A stretch of 64,000 bases of DNA from an uncultured Opitutales bacterium (GTDB taxonomy: Bacteria; Verrucomicrobiota; Verrucomicrobiia; Opitutales; Intestinicryptomonadaceae): assembly GCA_944389175.1 (NCBI GenBank), contig CALXLK010000007.1:62001-126000 (forward strand), given 5' to 3'. Of the stretch, positions 19,067 to 27,763 are shown piece by piece. The number at the start of each line of letters is the position of its first letter. Positions within the stretch are counted from its first letter, which is position 1. The notes beneath the pieces are model-generated. The model saw only the letters and a program-made list of their open reading frames with translations. It was not told the origin of the DNA and ran no database searches. Made by a program: the position numbers and the translations under genes.

Positions 19067-20014
19067 TTAGCTTGTCAATGAGATTCTCTTGACTGCTATC
19101 TTCGAAAGGTCGCTTGTGCCTACTCCCAACGCTTCGGCTTCGGCAATATATTTAATGTCGGAGAGCGAGAAAGGAGTCCCTTTCTTATGCAGCCTCGCCA
19201 TTGCCGCGAAAATCTGAACCGATGCGGCGTCGGCTGCGACGATATCCGTGGAAAGAATCTGATATTTTGCAATCGGCGCATATTCGGGCGATCTTCCAAT
19301 CGGGCCGTAGTCGAGCATGACCCTGTAGGCGTCGACAATTGTCAGAGTCGTCTTTTGGAATGTGGCGTAGTCTGCGACGCACTGCGGCATGTCGTGGGTG
19401 TGGTACCATTTTCTATCCCATACGCAGCCCATATAATTTTTCATCGCGCATGTTATTTTTGCGCCGCTGTGGTGCTTGAGAACGGGTATGTTTATAAAGA
19501 CGTCGGGATTTATTGCGAGCCTGTGAACCTTTGCGTTTTTGAGGTTCTTCCCCTTGGGGATCTGGCATTCTTCATACATGGCCTCGCTGTTTCCGGCCAC
19601 CATTTTCCCGCCGCTTGATATCACGGCGTTTTCTATTCCGCTTATCTTATAGCGGTTGTCCCAGTCGTTTCCGCACGTGTGGTCGAAGCAGAGCACCTCT
19701 TTGGCGCCCGCTTCGTAGCATTCTTTGACAACCGCGGCAACGAGGTCGGGGTTTGTGTTTGCCCCGAAATCGGGCGTTCTGTCCCAGCCGATGTTAGGCT
19801 TGACAATCACTGTCTGCCCTTTCGAGACAAACCGTTTCATCCCGCCCATCTCGGCGATGCCGCGCTTGAACATTTCAACGGCTTCTCCGCCGTAGATTGC
19901 CACCAGCTGAGGCGTGGCGCCGGTATTTGTCGCCTCTGCAAAAAGATTTTCCGGGGCTAGCATTGCGGCCGCGCCGGCCGAGGCTGCAGTTTTTAAAAAT
20001 TCGCGTCTTTGCAT
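19067..20014 (-). CDS. Tat-exported DUF362 protein
   Basis: 315 residues from the ATG at 20014, preceded by GGAG on the minus strand; the frame extends upstream but this start gives a clean Tat signal, MQRREFLKTAASAGAAAM, cut near residue 30. The mature part matches DUF362: VIVKPNIGWDRTPDFGANTNPDLVAAVVKECYEAGAKEVLCFDHT, INIPVLKHHSGAKITCAMKNYMG and VDAYRVMLDYGPIGRSP. Conserved His/Cys/Asp residues could hold a metal. Tat export implies that a cofactor is loaded before export. It shares an operon with the NapH-NapG fusion (6 bases apart), which suggests an electron-transfer pair. The reaction is unknown. Confidence 0.8.
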   Translation of the reverse strand: MQRREFLKTAASAGAAAMLAPENLFAEATNTGATPQLVAIYGGEAVEMFKRGIAEMGGMKRFVSKGQTVIVKPNIGWDRTPDFGANTNPDLVAAVVKECYEAGAKEVLCFDHTCGNDWDNRYKISGIENAVISSGGKMVAGNSEAMYEECQIPKGKNLKNAKVHRLAINPDVFINIPVLKHHSGAKITCAMKNYMGCVWDRKWYHTHDMPQCVADYATFQKTTLTIVDAYRVMLDYGPIGRSPEYAPIAKYQILSTDIVAADAASVQIFAAMARLHKKGTPFSLSDIKYIAEAEALGVGTSDLSKIAVKRISLTS

Positions 20015-20161
20015 ATTTTTATGCTCCTTTTTTGTTGATAGGTTACGTTTGCGCTGCAAGTACTGTCAAAATGTCCGCTTTATTGCAAGTTTTTTTATAT
20101 TAAAACTTCCAATCTTGAACGCTTGACAAAGCAATACTTGCGTAAAGAATCTGCCGGTTTT

Positions 20162-20920
20162 ATGGAGGAGCTTTTTACACTTTTAGATTCCCCGGCGCGG
20201 CTGTCGATCGTATTTCTTTGCTCGCTGTTGATAGGAATGTCCAAGACCGGAGTGCAGGGCATTGCAATGATATCGGTTCCCATTATGGCCATCGTTTTCG
20301 GGGCAAAGGAATCGACGGGGGTCATACTTCCCATGCTATGCTTTGCCGATTTAATCGCAGTGGTATACTACAGGCACTCCGTTCAGTGGCGCCACGTTTT
20401 CGCACTGCTGCCTCCTGCAATCGCAGGTCTGTTTGTGGCAATCGCAGTGGATAGATTCGTCCCGGCCGAGGCTTTTCAGCTCATGATGGCTTTCTGCATA
20501 TTGGCGGGCCTTGCCGTAATGGTTGTAAACGAATTTAAAAAGCCCGACGAGCATGCTCTTTGCGGCAAGTGGTGGTATGCGCCCATATTCGGCGTGCTCG
20601 GTGGTTTTACCACAATGATAGGCAACGCGGCAGGCGGCATTATGGCCGTGTATTTGCTTTCCATGCGCATGAATAAACTCTCTTTCGTGGGAACAAACGC
20701 GTGGTTTTTCATGGCGATAAACTACACGAAGATTCCGCTTCAGGTTTTTGCATGGGACAATATCGGACCCTCGTCTCTTGCCATAGACGCCCTGTGCATC
20801 CCGTTTTTGATTGCGGGCGCAATCGCGGGCGTTTGGTTTGTCAAAATTTTGCCAGAAAAAGGATACAGAATTTTTGTAATCGCCTCGACGTTTGTTTCAA
20901 CTTTTCTGATGTTTTTCTAA
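20162..20920 (+). CDS. TSUP/TauE-SafE family membrane exporter
   Basis: 252 residues from the ATG at 20162. A TTG 39 bases upstream is also in frame, but that TTG is part of a TTGACA hexamer that looks like a -35 box, so the later start is preferred. Seven to eight membrane segments are visible. Family features: an SLLIGMSKTGVQG motif near the N-terminus, VYYRHSVQWRHVFALLPPAIAG after the third helix, and a repeat of the first half at GVLGGFTTMIGNAAGGIM. Members move sulfite, sulfoacetate or other small anions out of the cell. Substrate here is unknown. It is divergent from DUF362. Its end overlaps the convergent aminotransferase gene by 24 bases. Confidence 0.85.
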   Translation: MEELFTLLDSPARLSIVFLCSLLIGMSKTGVQGIAMISVPIMAIVFGAKESTGVILPMLCFADLIAVVYYRHSVQWRHVFALLPPAIAGLFVAIAVDRFVPAEAFQLMMAFCILAGLAVMVVNEFKKPDEHALCGKWWYAPIFGVLGGFTTMIGNAAGGIMAVYLLSMRMNKLSFVGTNAWFFMAINYTKIPLQVFAWDNIGPSSLAIDALCIPFLIAGAIAGVWFVKILPEKGYRIFVIASTFVSTFLMFF

Positions 20921-21370
20921 TGAAATTGCCGGCCCGCGCAACCTGACTTCCTTCATTCCTCGAACCGAATTGAGGCAGTATATTTTTTCGGCGGCTGCCA
21001 AATCGTCCGCATAGAGAATTCTCTCTGCGCATGCGCCGCTTTCAAGCAGCTTTGCCCGTATTATTCCGCCCAAAAGGCCGCACTCTTTGGGCGGGGTATA
21101 GAGCCGCCCCCCGATTTTAAGGACTATGTTTGTGCGGGCCCCTTCGCATACTTGCCCGAGATCGTTAAAGAATATTTCGTCAAAGATTTCCCCGGCGCGT
21201 ATTCTGCGCATTGCCTCGTCGTACCATGGCCTCCACGTCGTTTTGTAGCGCAGATGCTCTTGAGTGCGGTCCAAAATAATCGGCGATACCTCCACGATGT
21301 TGTTCTTAGCGCCCTTCGCGCCAATCGTCTCTATTGCGTTTTTGTAGATTCTGTCTTTTAAAATCACCAT
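20897..21370 (-). CDS. Aminotransferase class IV, C-terminal domain only (PabC-like)
   Basis: 157 residues. It carries the PLP lysine motif HLRYKTTWRPWYDEAM (K about 44), then FNDLGQVCEGARTNIVLKIGGRLYTPP, CGLLGGIIRAKLLESGA and IYCLNSVRGMKEVRL, all typical of 4-amino-4-deoxychorismate lyase (PabC), which makes p-aminobenzoate for folate. Normal PabC has about 270 residues; the N-terminal domain is missing. The start at 21370 is favoured because the upstream part of the frame lies in the yicC terminator hairpin. It may be a short stand-alone version, or a partner of PabB elsewhere. It could also be a remnant. No adjacent folate gene is seen. Confidence 0.65.
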   Translation of the reverse strand: MVILKDRIYKNAIETIGAKGAKNNIVEVSPIILDRTQEHLRYKTTWRPWYDEAMRRIRAGEIFDEIFFNDLGQVCEGARTNIVLKIGGRLYTPPKECGLLGGIIRAKLLESGACAERILYADDLAAAEKIYCLNSVRGMKEVRLRGPAISLEKHQKS

Positions 21371-21382
21371 TCTTTTTTGACT

Positions 21383-21415
21383 AAAAAAAACGCCGGCAAT
21401 TTGTATTTGCCGGCG
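21383..21415 (-). terminator. Terminator of yicC
   Basis: CGCCGGCAA and TTGCCGGCG (21391-21399 and 21407-21415) pair perfectly; read on the minus strand the hairpin is followed by eight T residues. It ends 13 bases before the aminotransferase start. Confidence 0.9.
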
Positions 21416-21445
21416 CAAGAGTGTACGGAATTATGTTTTGAAGAG

Positions 21446-22324
21446 TTACTCTATGTTTTGAACCTGCTCTCTTACGCGCTCCATCTCGTTTTTTAACTCC
21501 AGCGTTATTTTCGTGAGATTGAGGTTGTTTGCCTTGCTTGCGGTGGTGTTTATTTCACGCCCCATTTCCTGGCACAAAAAGTCGAGCTTGCGCCCAACGG
21601 CGTCTTCGGCGCCCGCCATAATCTGCCTAAATTGGCCGATATGGCTTTTTAGACGGGTTATTTCTTCGGCGACGTCGCAGCGGTCGGCGAAAATGCACAC
21701 CTCTTTTAGCACCCGCTCGTCGTCGAGATCAATTTCAAGCCCGAGGCTTTCGAGCTTTTCCATCAGGCTTTGCCTGTAGTTTTTCGGGGAATTTTTCGCT
21801 TCTGCCTCGGCCTCTTCGACAAGATTTTCAATTCGATCAAGCCTCGATTGCAAATCCGCTTCAAGGCGGCCGCCTTCGGTTTCCCTCATTCGCCCGAGTT
21901 CCGCGCAGGCGGAGTCGAGCAGGGGCTCTAGCTTTTCCCAAGCCTCCTGCCAATCTACCGAATCCGCCGACGAGTCCTTAGCCAGATCGTTTATCTTCAG
22001 CAGCGTCTCCTGGTTCGGCAAAAACTGGGCTCCGTTTTCCGCGCATAGCCTTTTAAGCTCGCCCAAGGCCTCTTTTACGGCGCCCTCGTTTGCGAATATG
22101 CAGCCCTTTTGCCGCGCGAAAACAACGCTGAAGCACACGTTGAACTTTCCGCGCAGAAAGCGCTTCTTAAGCGCCGCATTTACGGTGGGCTCAAGCGCCA
22201 TCCACTCGCGCGGCAGCGACACGAAAACCTCTATCCCCTTCTTGTTTACCGACGATATGTCGATTGTCGCCGAGAAGTCGGAGAAATCGGCGCTGGCGCG
22301 CCCAAAACCTGTCATGCTCTTCAT
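21446..22324 (-). CDS. yicC: YicC family protein (endoribonuclease-like)
   Basis: 292 residues from MKSMTGFGRA, the hallmark N-terminus of the family; the longer frame start upstream is not used. The C-terminal third has EEITRLKSHIGQF, VGRKLDFLCQEMGREINTTASK and ELKNEMERVREQVQNIE, the DUF1732 signature. E. coli YicC acts as an RNase that affects small RNA turnover; others are described as stress-induced. The protein ends on its own terminator; it lies 49 bases from ilvD on the same strand, so both may be co-transcribed. Confidence 0.9.
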   Translation of the reverse strand: MKSMTGFGRASADFSDFSATIDISSVNKKGIEVFVSLPREWMALEPTVNAALKKRFLRGKFNVCFSVVFARQKGCIFANEGAVKEALGELKRLCAENGAQFLPNQETLLKINDLAKDSSADSVDWQEAWEKLEPLLDSACAELGRMRETEGGRLEADLQSRLDRIENLVEEAEAEAKNSPKNYRQSLMEKLESLGLEIDLDDERVLKEVCIFADRCDVAEEITRLKSHIGQFRQIMAGAEDAVGRKLDFLCQEMGREINTTASKANNLNLTKITLELKNEMERVREQVQNIE

Positions 22325-22373
22325 TGTAAAATTTGGCTTTTGCGCGCAGAACGCGCGCAAAAGCCGTACGGGG

Positions 22374-24215
22374 TTATTTGTTTAGTTTCCTGACTGCGCC
22401 GTCGGCAGCCGAAGAGACAGACTGCGCATAGAATTCAAGCGCCCTCGATACATTCCTGTCGCGGATAGGCTTGTAGGCGGCGGGCCCTTTAGCCTGCATT
22501 TCGGCTCGGCGCGCCTGCATTTCACTGTCGGATATTTCAAGGGAGATTGTGCGGTTGGGGATGTCTATGTCGATCATGTCGCCGTCTTTTACAAGCGCTA
22601 TATCGCCGCCGTCGGCGGCTTCGGGCGAGGCGTGACCTATCGACAGCCCGCTCGTCCCTCCGGAAAACCTGCCGTCTGTAAGAAGCGCGCACACCTTGCC
22701 CAGGCCCATGCTTTTAAGATGGCTTGTCGGATAGAGCATTTCCTGCATTCCGGGGCCTCCGCGCGGGCCCTCGTATATTATGACCACGACATCTCCGGGC
22801 GACACTTTGCCCGATAGAATCCCGGCGCTTGCGTCCTGCTCGGAGTGGTAAACCTTGGCCGTCCCCTTAAATTTTAGTATCGACTCGTCGACTCCGGCCG
22901 TTTTGACAATCGAGCCGTCGCGGGCTATGTTGCCGAAAAGAACCGCCAGCCCGCCGTCTTTGCTGAAGGCGTTTTCCACCGACCTTATGGCTCCGGATTT
23001 TCTGTCGGTATCGTTGTCCGGATAGTATTGCTCCTGCGTCCAGGCCTGCGTGGAATGGACTCCTCCGGGCGCGGCAGTGAAGAATTTCTTTGTCTCTTCG
23101 GAGCAATGCGGCGAGAGAATATCGTATTCGTCTATCTCTTCGGCCAGCGTTTTCGAGCAGACTGAGCCGGTCGAGGTGTCGAGCAGCCCGGCTCTGGCCA
23201 ATTCTCCGAGGATCGCCATTATTCCGCCGGCTCTATGCACGTCTTGGACGTGCACCTTTTGCGTGCTCGGGGCGACCTTGCATATGCAGGGAGTGCGGCG
23301 CGAAAGGGCGTCTATGTCTTTCATCGAGAAATCGACTCCCCCCTCGCGGGCGATTGCCAGAAGGTGGAGAACAGTGTTGGTGCTGCCTCCCATTGCTATG
23401 TCGAGTTTCATGGCGTTTAGAAAATTTGCGCGCCTTGCTATCGAGCGGGGCAATACGCTTTCGTCACCGCTCTCGTAGTAGGCCTTCGCCATTTCGACTA
23501 TGCGCTTTGCCGCCCTGTCGAAAAGCCCCTTGCGCGCCTTGTGCGTGGCAACGAGCGTTCCGTTCCCGGGCAGGGCCAACCCTATCGCCTCCGCAAGGCA
23601 GTTCATGGAATTCGCCGTAAACATTCCCGAGCACGAACCGCACGTCGGACATGCGTTTCGCTCCATCTTCAGGCTGTCCTGGTCGGATACTTTGGGATTG
23701 GCGCCGGCTATCATGGCGTCGATAAGGTCGAGTTTGCGCTCGCCGTCGCCAAAATCGCCGACTCCGGCTTCCATCGGTCCGCCCGACACGAATATCGCCG
23801 GAATGTTCATGCGCATGGCGGCCATCATCATTCCGGGCGTTATCTTGTCGCAGTTTGAAATGCATATCATGGCGTCGGCGCAATGGGCGGTGCACATGTA
23901 TTCTACGCTGTCGGCTATGAGCTCCCTAGAGGGAAGGGAATAAAGCATGCCCTCGTGCCCCATGGCTATGCCGTCGTCTATTGCGATGGTGTTGAATTCG
24001 CGCGCGATGGCTCCGGCCTTTTCGACTTGCTCTCTGACATACGCGCCGACCTTGTCCAGGTGCACGTGTCCGGGGACAAACTGCGTAAACGAGTTTACTA
24101 CCGCTATTACGGGTTTGCCGAAGTCTTCCTCTTTTACGCCCGTGGCTCTCCAAAGAGCCCTGGCGCCGGCCATATTCCTGCCGTTAAAACTTTTTTTAGA
24201 TCTATATTCTGGCAT
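22374..24215 (-). CDS. ilvD: Dihydroxy-acid dehydratase
   Basis: Converts 2,3-dihydroxy-isovalerate and 2,3-dihydroxy-3-methylvalerate to 2-keto acids in valine and isoleucine synthesis. 613 residues, normal length for the bacterial IlvD. Iron-sulfur and substrate motifs are present: [59 protein letters not shown] and [21 protein letters not shown] clean start [23 protein letters not shown] matches the family. No other ilv gene is in the window. The gene is followed by yicC on the same strand. Confidence 0.97.
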   Translation of the reverse strand: MPEYRSKKSFNGRNMAGARALWRATGVKEEDFGKPVIAVVNSFTQFVPGHVHLDKVGAYVREQVEKAGAIAREFNTIAIDDGIAMGHEGMLYSLPSRELIADSVEYMCTAHCADAMICISNCDKITPGMMMAAMRMNIPAIFVSGGPMEAGVGDFGDGERKLDLIDAMIAGANPKVSDQDSLKMERNACPTCGSCSGMFTANSMNCLAEAIGLALPGNGTLVATHKARKGLFDRAAKRIVEMAKAYYESGDESVLPRSIARRANFLNAMKLDIAMGGSTNTVLHLLAIAREGGVDFSMKDIDALSRRTPCICKVAPSTQKVHVQDVHRAGGIMAILGELARAGLLDTSTGSVCSKTLAEEIDEYDILSPHCSEETKKFFTAAPGGVHSTQAWTQEQYYPDNDTDRKSGAIRSVENAFSKDGGLAVLFGNIARDGSIVKTAGVDESILKFKGTAKVYHSEQDASAGILSGKVSPGDVVVIIYEGPRGGPGMQEMLYPTSHLKSMGLGKVCALLTDGRFSGGTSGLSIGHASPEAADGGDIALVKDGDMIDIDIPNRTISLEISDSEMQARRAEMQAKGPAAYKPIRDRNVSRALEFYAQSVSSAADGAVRKLNK

Positions 24216-24283
24216 ATTCTTATATGTGATTGTCGGCTTCGATTAAAGCACGGAGGCTCAAATAGGTCAACAAATTGTGCAAT

Positions 24284-25717
24284 CTATTTTTTGTTCTCAG
24301 GCGCTTTTTCAACGTAGAGCGACATCGACGGATACGCAAACGAAAGCCCCCTTCCTTCCACGAGTTTGATAATCTCCATGTTTACCAACGTGCGCGTGGC
24401 CATGTGCCAAGGGCGCTCGACGGCCTCGGTGTAATAGATTATCTCTATGTTCAGCGACGAGTCCGCAAACTCGCAGAATTCGGCCAGCACGCCCATGTCC
24501 TTGCTCACCCCTTCAACTTTTTGTATTTTTGAGCGCAGGTCGCCCAATATGTCTCGTATCTGATCCGGCTTGGAGTCGTAAGTCAGCCCGATAATCTGCA
24601 CCACGCGCCTCTCCTCCATTTTCGACAGGTTTTCAACCGGTTCTTTCGCCAGTCCAGAGTTCGGAATCGTCACGAGCGTCTTTGCCGGAGTGCGGATCCT
24701 CGTCGAGCGGAATCCTATCGTCTCAACGGTGCCTTCGCAGGCTGAGGTTTTTACATAGTCGCCGACGATAAACGGGCGGTCTACTATTATGGAAACTGAG
24801 CCGAAGAAGTTCGCTATAGTGTCTTGCGAGGCGAATGCAAGCGCCATACCTCCTATACCGAGGGAGGCTATAATCGTATTAACATTCACGCCGCAATTTG
24901 TAAGAATTGAAAGAACTGCAATGGTGTATATGACCGCTTTTGATACCCGCCTTATAAACTCGAAGAGGTTTGCCGTCGAGGCCGATGACTTTCTCAGCCG
25001 TTTTGTGGCCGTCATGAAAAATGTGTCGGATAATATCCCTATGCACCAGAAAACGGCAATCCAGAATACAATTCCCGCGCCCCTTGCAAGCGTTACGATA
25101 TTTCCGCTGTCTCTAAGCAGAAACACGAAAGCAAAATACAGGCCGACTATTATGGCCAGTATGTTCAGCGGCTTCTTTATCTGTTTTGCCAGTATCGACA
25201 TGAACGAACTCTCCCCCATGATCTTCGTGGATACATACAGCAGTTTTTTGAGTATGAAGTTGAGCCCGTACTTTGTGAGAATGAACGTAAATAAGAGTAT
25301 TGTAAGGGAAGCCAGATATTGCACGAGTCTTATGCCGAGATACTGGGTCTTTAACGAGGCGGCCAAATCTGGGTGGTTTTTCTCTATTCTGCCTATAAGG
25401 CTCTTTAGCATGAAGTGCATATTGCGCGCCTTGGCAACGGCTTCCCTGTCAAGTTCCGCTCTCCGGGCTTTTATGCGCTTGTCAGCCTCGCTTAGGGCGG
25501 CATCGGCGTCGTATTTTGGCTCTTCGATTTCCTTAGAGTGTTCGAGTTTATCGGGTCTGTCCCCTTTTGTTTGCTTTGCCTTTGCCTGTTCGGCAGGCGC
25601 CGCTTGAACCTGGGTTTCATTGGCCGTTTGGGCAAATATTTCCGCCGTGCCCAGGCATAGCAGTAATGCCGCAGAAACGGCGAGGCAGCTTATTATCTTT
25701 AATATTCGGTTTTTCAT
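24284..25717 (-). CDS. MscS-family mechanosensitive channel
   Basis: 477 residues from the ATG at 25717 (AGAAG upstream), which begins with a signal peptide (MKNRILKIISCLAVSAALLLCLG, ending at FAQ). A charged periplasmic coiled-coil-like part (about 30-110) is followed by five membrane helices. The pore helix and beta domain match MscS: LGIGGMALAFASQDTIANFFGSVSIIVDRPFIVGD, then GTVETIGFRSTRIRT and TIPNSGLAKEPVENLS. It releases osmolytes under membrane tension. No ion or regulatory domain was recognised in the N-terminal part. It is a single-gene unit. Confidence 0.88.
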   Translation of the reverse strand: MKNRILKIISCLAVSAALLLCLGTAEIFAQTANETQVQAAPAEQAKAKQTKGDRPDKLEHSKEIEEPKYDADAALSEADKRIKARRAELDREAVAKARNMHFMLKSLIGRIEKNHPDLAASLKTQYLGIRLVQYLASLTILLFTFILTKYGLNFILKKLLYVSTKIMGESSFMSILAKQIKKPLNILAIIVGLYFAFVFLLRDSGNIVTLARGAGIVFWIAVFWCIGILSDTFFMTATKRLRKSSASTANLFEFIRRVSKAVIYTIAVLSILTNCGVNVNTIIASLGIGGMALAFASQDTIANFFGSVSIIVDRPFIVGDYVKTSACEGTVETIGFRSTRIRTPAKTLVTIPNSGLAKEPVENLSKMEERRVVQIIGLTYDSKPDQIRDILGDLRSKIQKVEGVSKDMGVLAEFCEFADSSLNIEIIYYTEAVERPWHMATRTLVNMEIIKLVEGRGLSFAYPSMSLYVEKAPENKK

Positions 25718-26029
25718 ATCTTCTCGTGACGGATTTTTGTCCTTTCCCCCGCAGACTTCAACCATTTTTATTTCCGCGGGCATTGCGGTCTTTTATAAAT
25801 CGGTTGGCGGTTTCAAACGTTAAAGCATGGCCGTGCCTAAATGCCCCAAATGTATTTTTTGCTAGTCTTAGGCGCTTTTGTGCCGTCTGTGCGGTGATTC
25901 AACGGACATCGAAACGCCACATCTTGTTTCCAATTTTTGTTGCGGGCCTCGGCGCGCAAAATGGCCGGCTATTGCCGCCGTCGAATTGAATTTTATTTCC
26001 CCCCTTACGCCGCGCGGAAGCTTCGAGCA
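25718..26029. other. Intergenic, no gene seen
   Basis: 312 bases between mscS and the amidase end. Open frames here are continuations of shadow frames; no RNA gene or terminator was recognised. Confidence 0.5.
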
Positions 26030-27028
26030 TTATCGGCGGCTTCTTGAGGCCGCGTTCTTTACCGCCGATTCGTATCGGACTATTCCGTTTGCAATGGCGT
26101 TTGCTATTTTGAGCCTGTATGAGGGCGTGGCAAGCTTTAGGCATTCCGCGTTATTTGACAAAAAGCCAATTTCAACGAGGCAGGCGGGCATATTCGTCGT
26201 CCTCAATACCGCAAAGCGCGCGCGGCGCGCGCCGCGATCGTCCGCCCCGGTTCTCTCCAGCAGCGATTTCTGTATGCTGTACGAAAGGTACTGGCTCCAA
26301 TTGTCGGTGTTGTTGCCGGGATATTTCACGCCGTCGCCGGCCCGCAATCTCGAAGAGGAGCTCGACGGCAGCCACACCGGCGTAAGCGCGTATGTTTCAA
26401 CACCCGAGACAGATTTCGTCCCGGTCGAATTGCTGTGGATTGATATAAACAAATCCGCATTGCGCCTGTTTGCTATAATCGGGCGCATTTCGAGATCAAC
26501 ATATACGTCTTTTGTCCGCGTATAGCTTACCTTGTAGCCCATTTTGCGCAGTATGGCCCCGAGCTTTAAGGCTACATCCAAGTTTATGGATTTTTCCTTT
26601 ATGTTGTACTTGGAATTTTTTGCGCCATCGTCTTTGCCGCCGTGCCCGGCGTCTATTACAATATGGGTGGGTTTGCGAGCGTTTTTTAAAATTGCGGGGA
26701 AGACAACCGGATATATGTTTTTGTAGACGTCGCGCTTCGATACGTAAAGCAGGCCGTTCTTTACCGCCACGGGATGCCCGAGATTTACATAAACGCCGTT
26801 TATTTTCGAGGCCCTGCTGTTGACTTCAAATGCGATGCTTTGCCACTTGCTGAAGACCCTCATCTTCTTTCCGCGGACTACCGTCTTGTACTTCATGCCG
26901 GCCATGCGAGCAAACTCGTTGACGCCGACGTATTCTACGCCGTTTATGTTCAGCGCCATCGCCGCTTGCGCAAAAAGTGCAAAGACGAACGCGCAAAGAA
27001 TCCTGAGGTACAAGACCGGGCCGCTCAC
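26030..27028 (-). CDS. N-acetylmuramoyl-L-alanine amidase (Amidase_3)
   Basis: 332 residues. An N-terminal signal (about 1-25, ending AAMA) directs it to the periplasm. A copper-amine-oxidase-like or AMIN-like beta module covers about 27-110 (INGVEYVGVNEFARMAGMKYK). The zinc amidase domain (about 120-325) shows IVIDAGHGGKDDGA (His), IKEKSINLDVALKLG (Glu), DLFISIHSNS (His) and ACLVEIGFLSN (catalytic Glu). It cleaves the amide between MurNAc and L-alanine in peptidoglycan, for cell separation or turnover. It starts 4 bases after infC stops and so is probably in one operon with infC. Confidence 0.9.
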   Translation of the reverse strand: MSGPVLYLRILCAFVFALFAQAAMALNINGVEYVGVNEFARMAGMKYKTVVRGKKMRVFSKWQSIAFEVNSRASKINGVYVNLGHPVAVKNGLLYVSKRDVYKNIYPVVFPAILKNARKPTHIVIDAGHGGKDDGAKNSKYNIKEKSINLDVALKLGAILRKMGYKVSYTRTKDVYVDLEMRPIIANRRNADLFISIHSNSTGTKSVSGVETYALTPVWLPSSSSSRLRAGDGVKYPGNNTDNWSQYLSYSIQKSLLERTGADDRGARRARFAVLRTTNMPACLVEIGFLSNNAECLKLATPSYRLKIANAIANGIVRYESAVKNAASRSRR

Positions 27029-27032
27029 TCTG

Positions 27033-27689
27033 CTAGCCCTCCTGGGAGTCGTCTTCGGGAATTTCGTCCGCGTCTTTTGAGTACTTGAGCTTGCGCTGGT
27101 TTTGCGGGACAGGCGAAAGCGTTACGGATATGTTTCTGCCCATGAGTTTCGGCTCGGAATCGGCGTGCCCAATATGCTTGAGCTCCTCAATCAACCTTTT
27201 GACGGCGTCGAAGGCCTTGTCCTTAAATTCCATTTCTCTGCCGCGCATCATCAGGGTTATTTTTAGCTTGTTGCCCTGAAAAAGAAATTTTTCGGCGTTG
27301 CGCGTCTTTGTCATGAAGTCGTTCTGCTCGATCATCGGGCGCAGCTTGACTTCTTTTACCTTCATGGGCGCAACCTTGTGCGACTTCTGCTTCTTGGACT
27401 CCTCGTACATGTACTTGCCGTAATCGAGTATCCTGCAAACCGGCGGTTCCGCGTTCGGCGAGACTTCCAAAAGATCAAGACCCGCGCGCCTTGCCATCGC
27501 CAGCGCCTCCGCTGGAGGCATTATCCCAAGCATCGAACCGTCCGGGCCTATCACCCTTATGCGGGGGGCTCTTATCCTTTCATTGCGCCTTGGCCCGAAG
27601 TTCCTTCCGCCCTTGTTCGGCGGCCGCTTTCCGGAATTGTTATTGTTGTTGTTTGCTCCGTTGAAGCTGTAAGGTCTGTTTTTTGTCAT
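27033..27689 (-). CDS. infC: Translation initiation factor IF-3
   Basis: 218 residues from the ATG at 27689 (a TTG lies just before it in frame). Binds 30S, keeps 50S off and proofreads the start codon. The first 35 residues are a disordered Asn-rich extension (a run of six Asn) with RRNERIRAPRIRVIGPDG beginning the N-domain. The two conserved blocks are ALAMARRAGLDLLEVSPNAEPPVCRILDYGKYMYEESKKQK and KLRPMIEQNDFMTKTRNAEKFL. The C-terminus ends with an acidic tail (DEIPEDDSQEG). rpmI and rplT, which usually follow, are absent; an amidase gene takes their place 4 bases downstream. Confidence 0.97.
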   Translation of the reverse strand: MTKNRPYSFNGANNNNNNSGKRPPNKGGRNFGPRRNERIRAPRIRVIGPDGSMLGIMPPAEALAMARRAGLDLLEVSPNAEPPVCRILDYGKYMYEESKKQKSHKVAPMKVKEVKLRPMIEQNDFMTKTRNAEKFLFQGNKLKITLMMRGREMEFKDKAFDAVKRLIEELKHIGHADSEPKLMGRNISVTLSPVPQNQRKLKYSKDADEIPEDDSQEG

Positions 27690-27763
27690 CAATATCTTTG
27701 TTTTACGAGTGTATTTGTAATAAAATACCAGATTTAAAAAACTTCAATCTTTAAATCTTCCCT

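Noticed and set aside
20123-20161. Earlier TTG start for the TSUP exporter
   Set aside because: The TTG is part of a TTGACA hexamer that resembles a -35 element, and the added residues are not hydrophobic.
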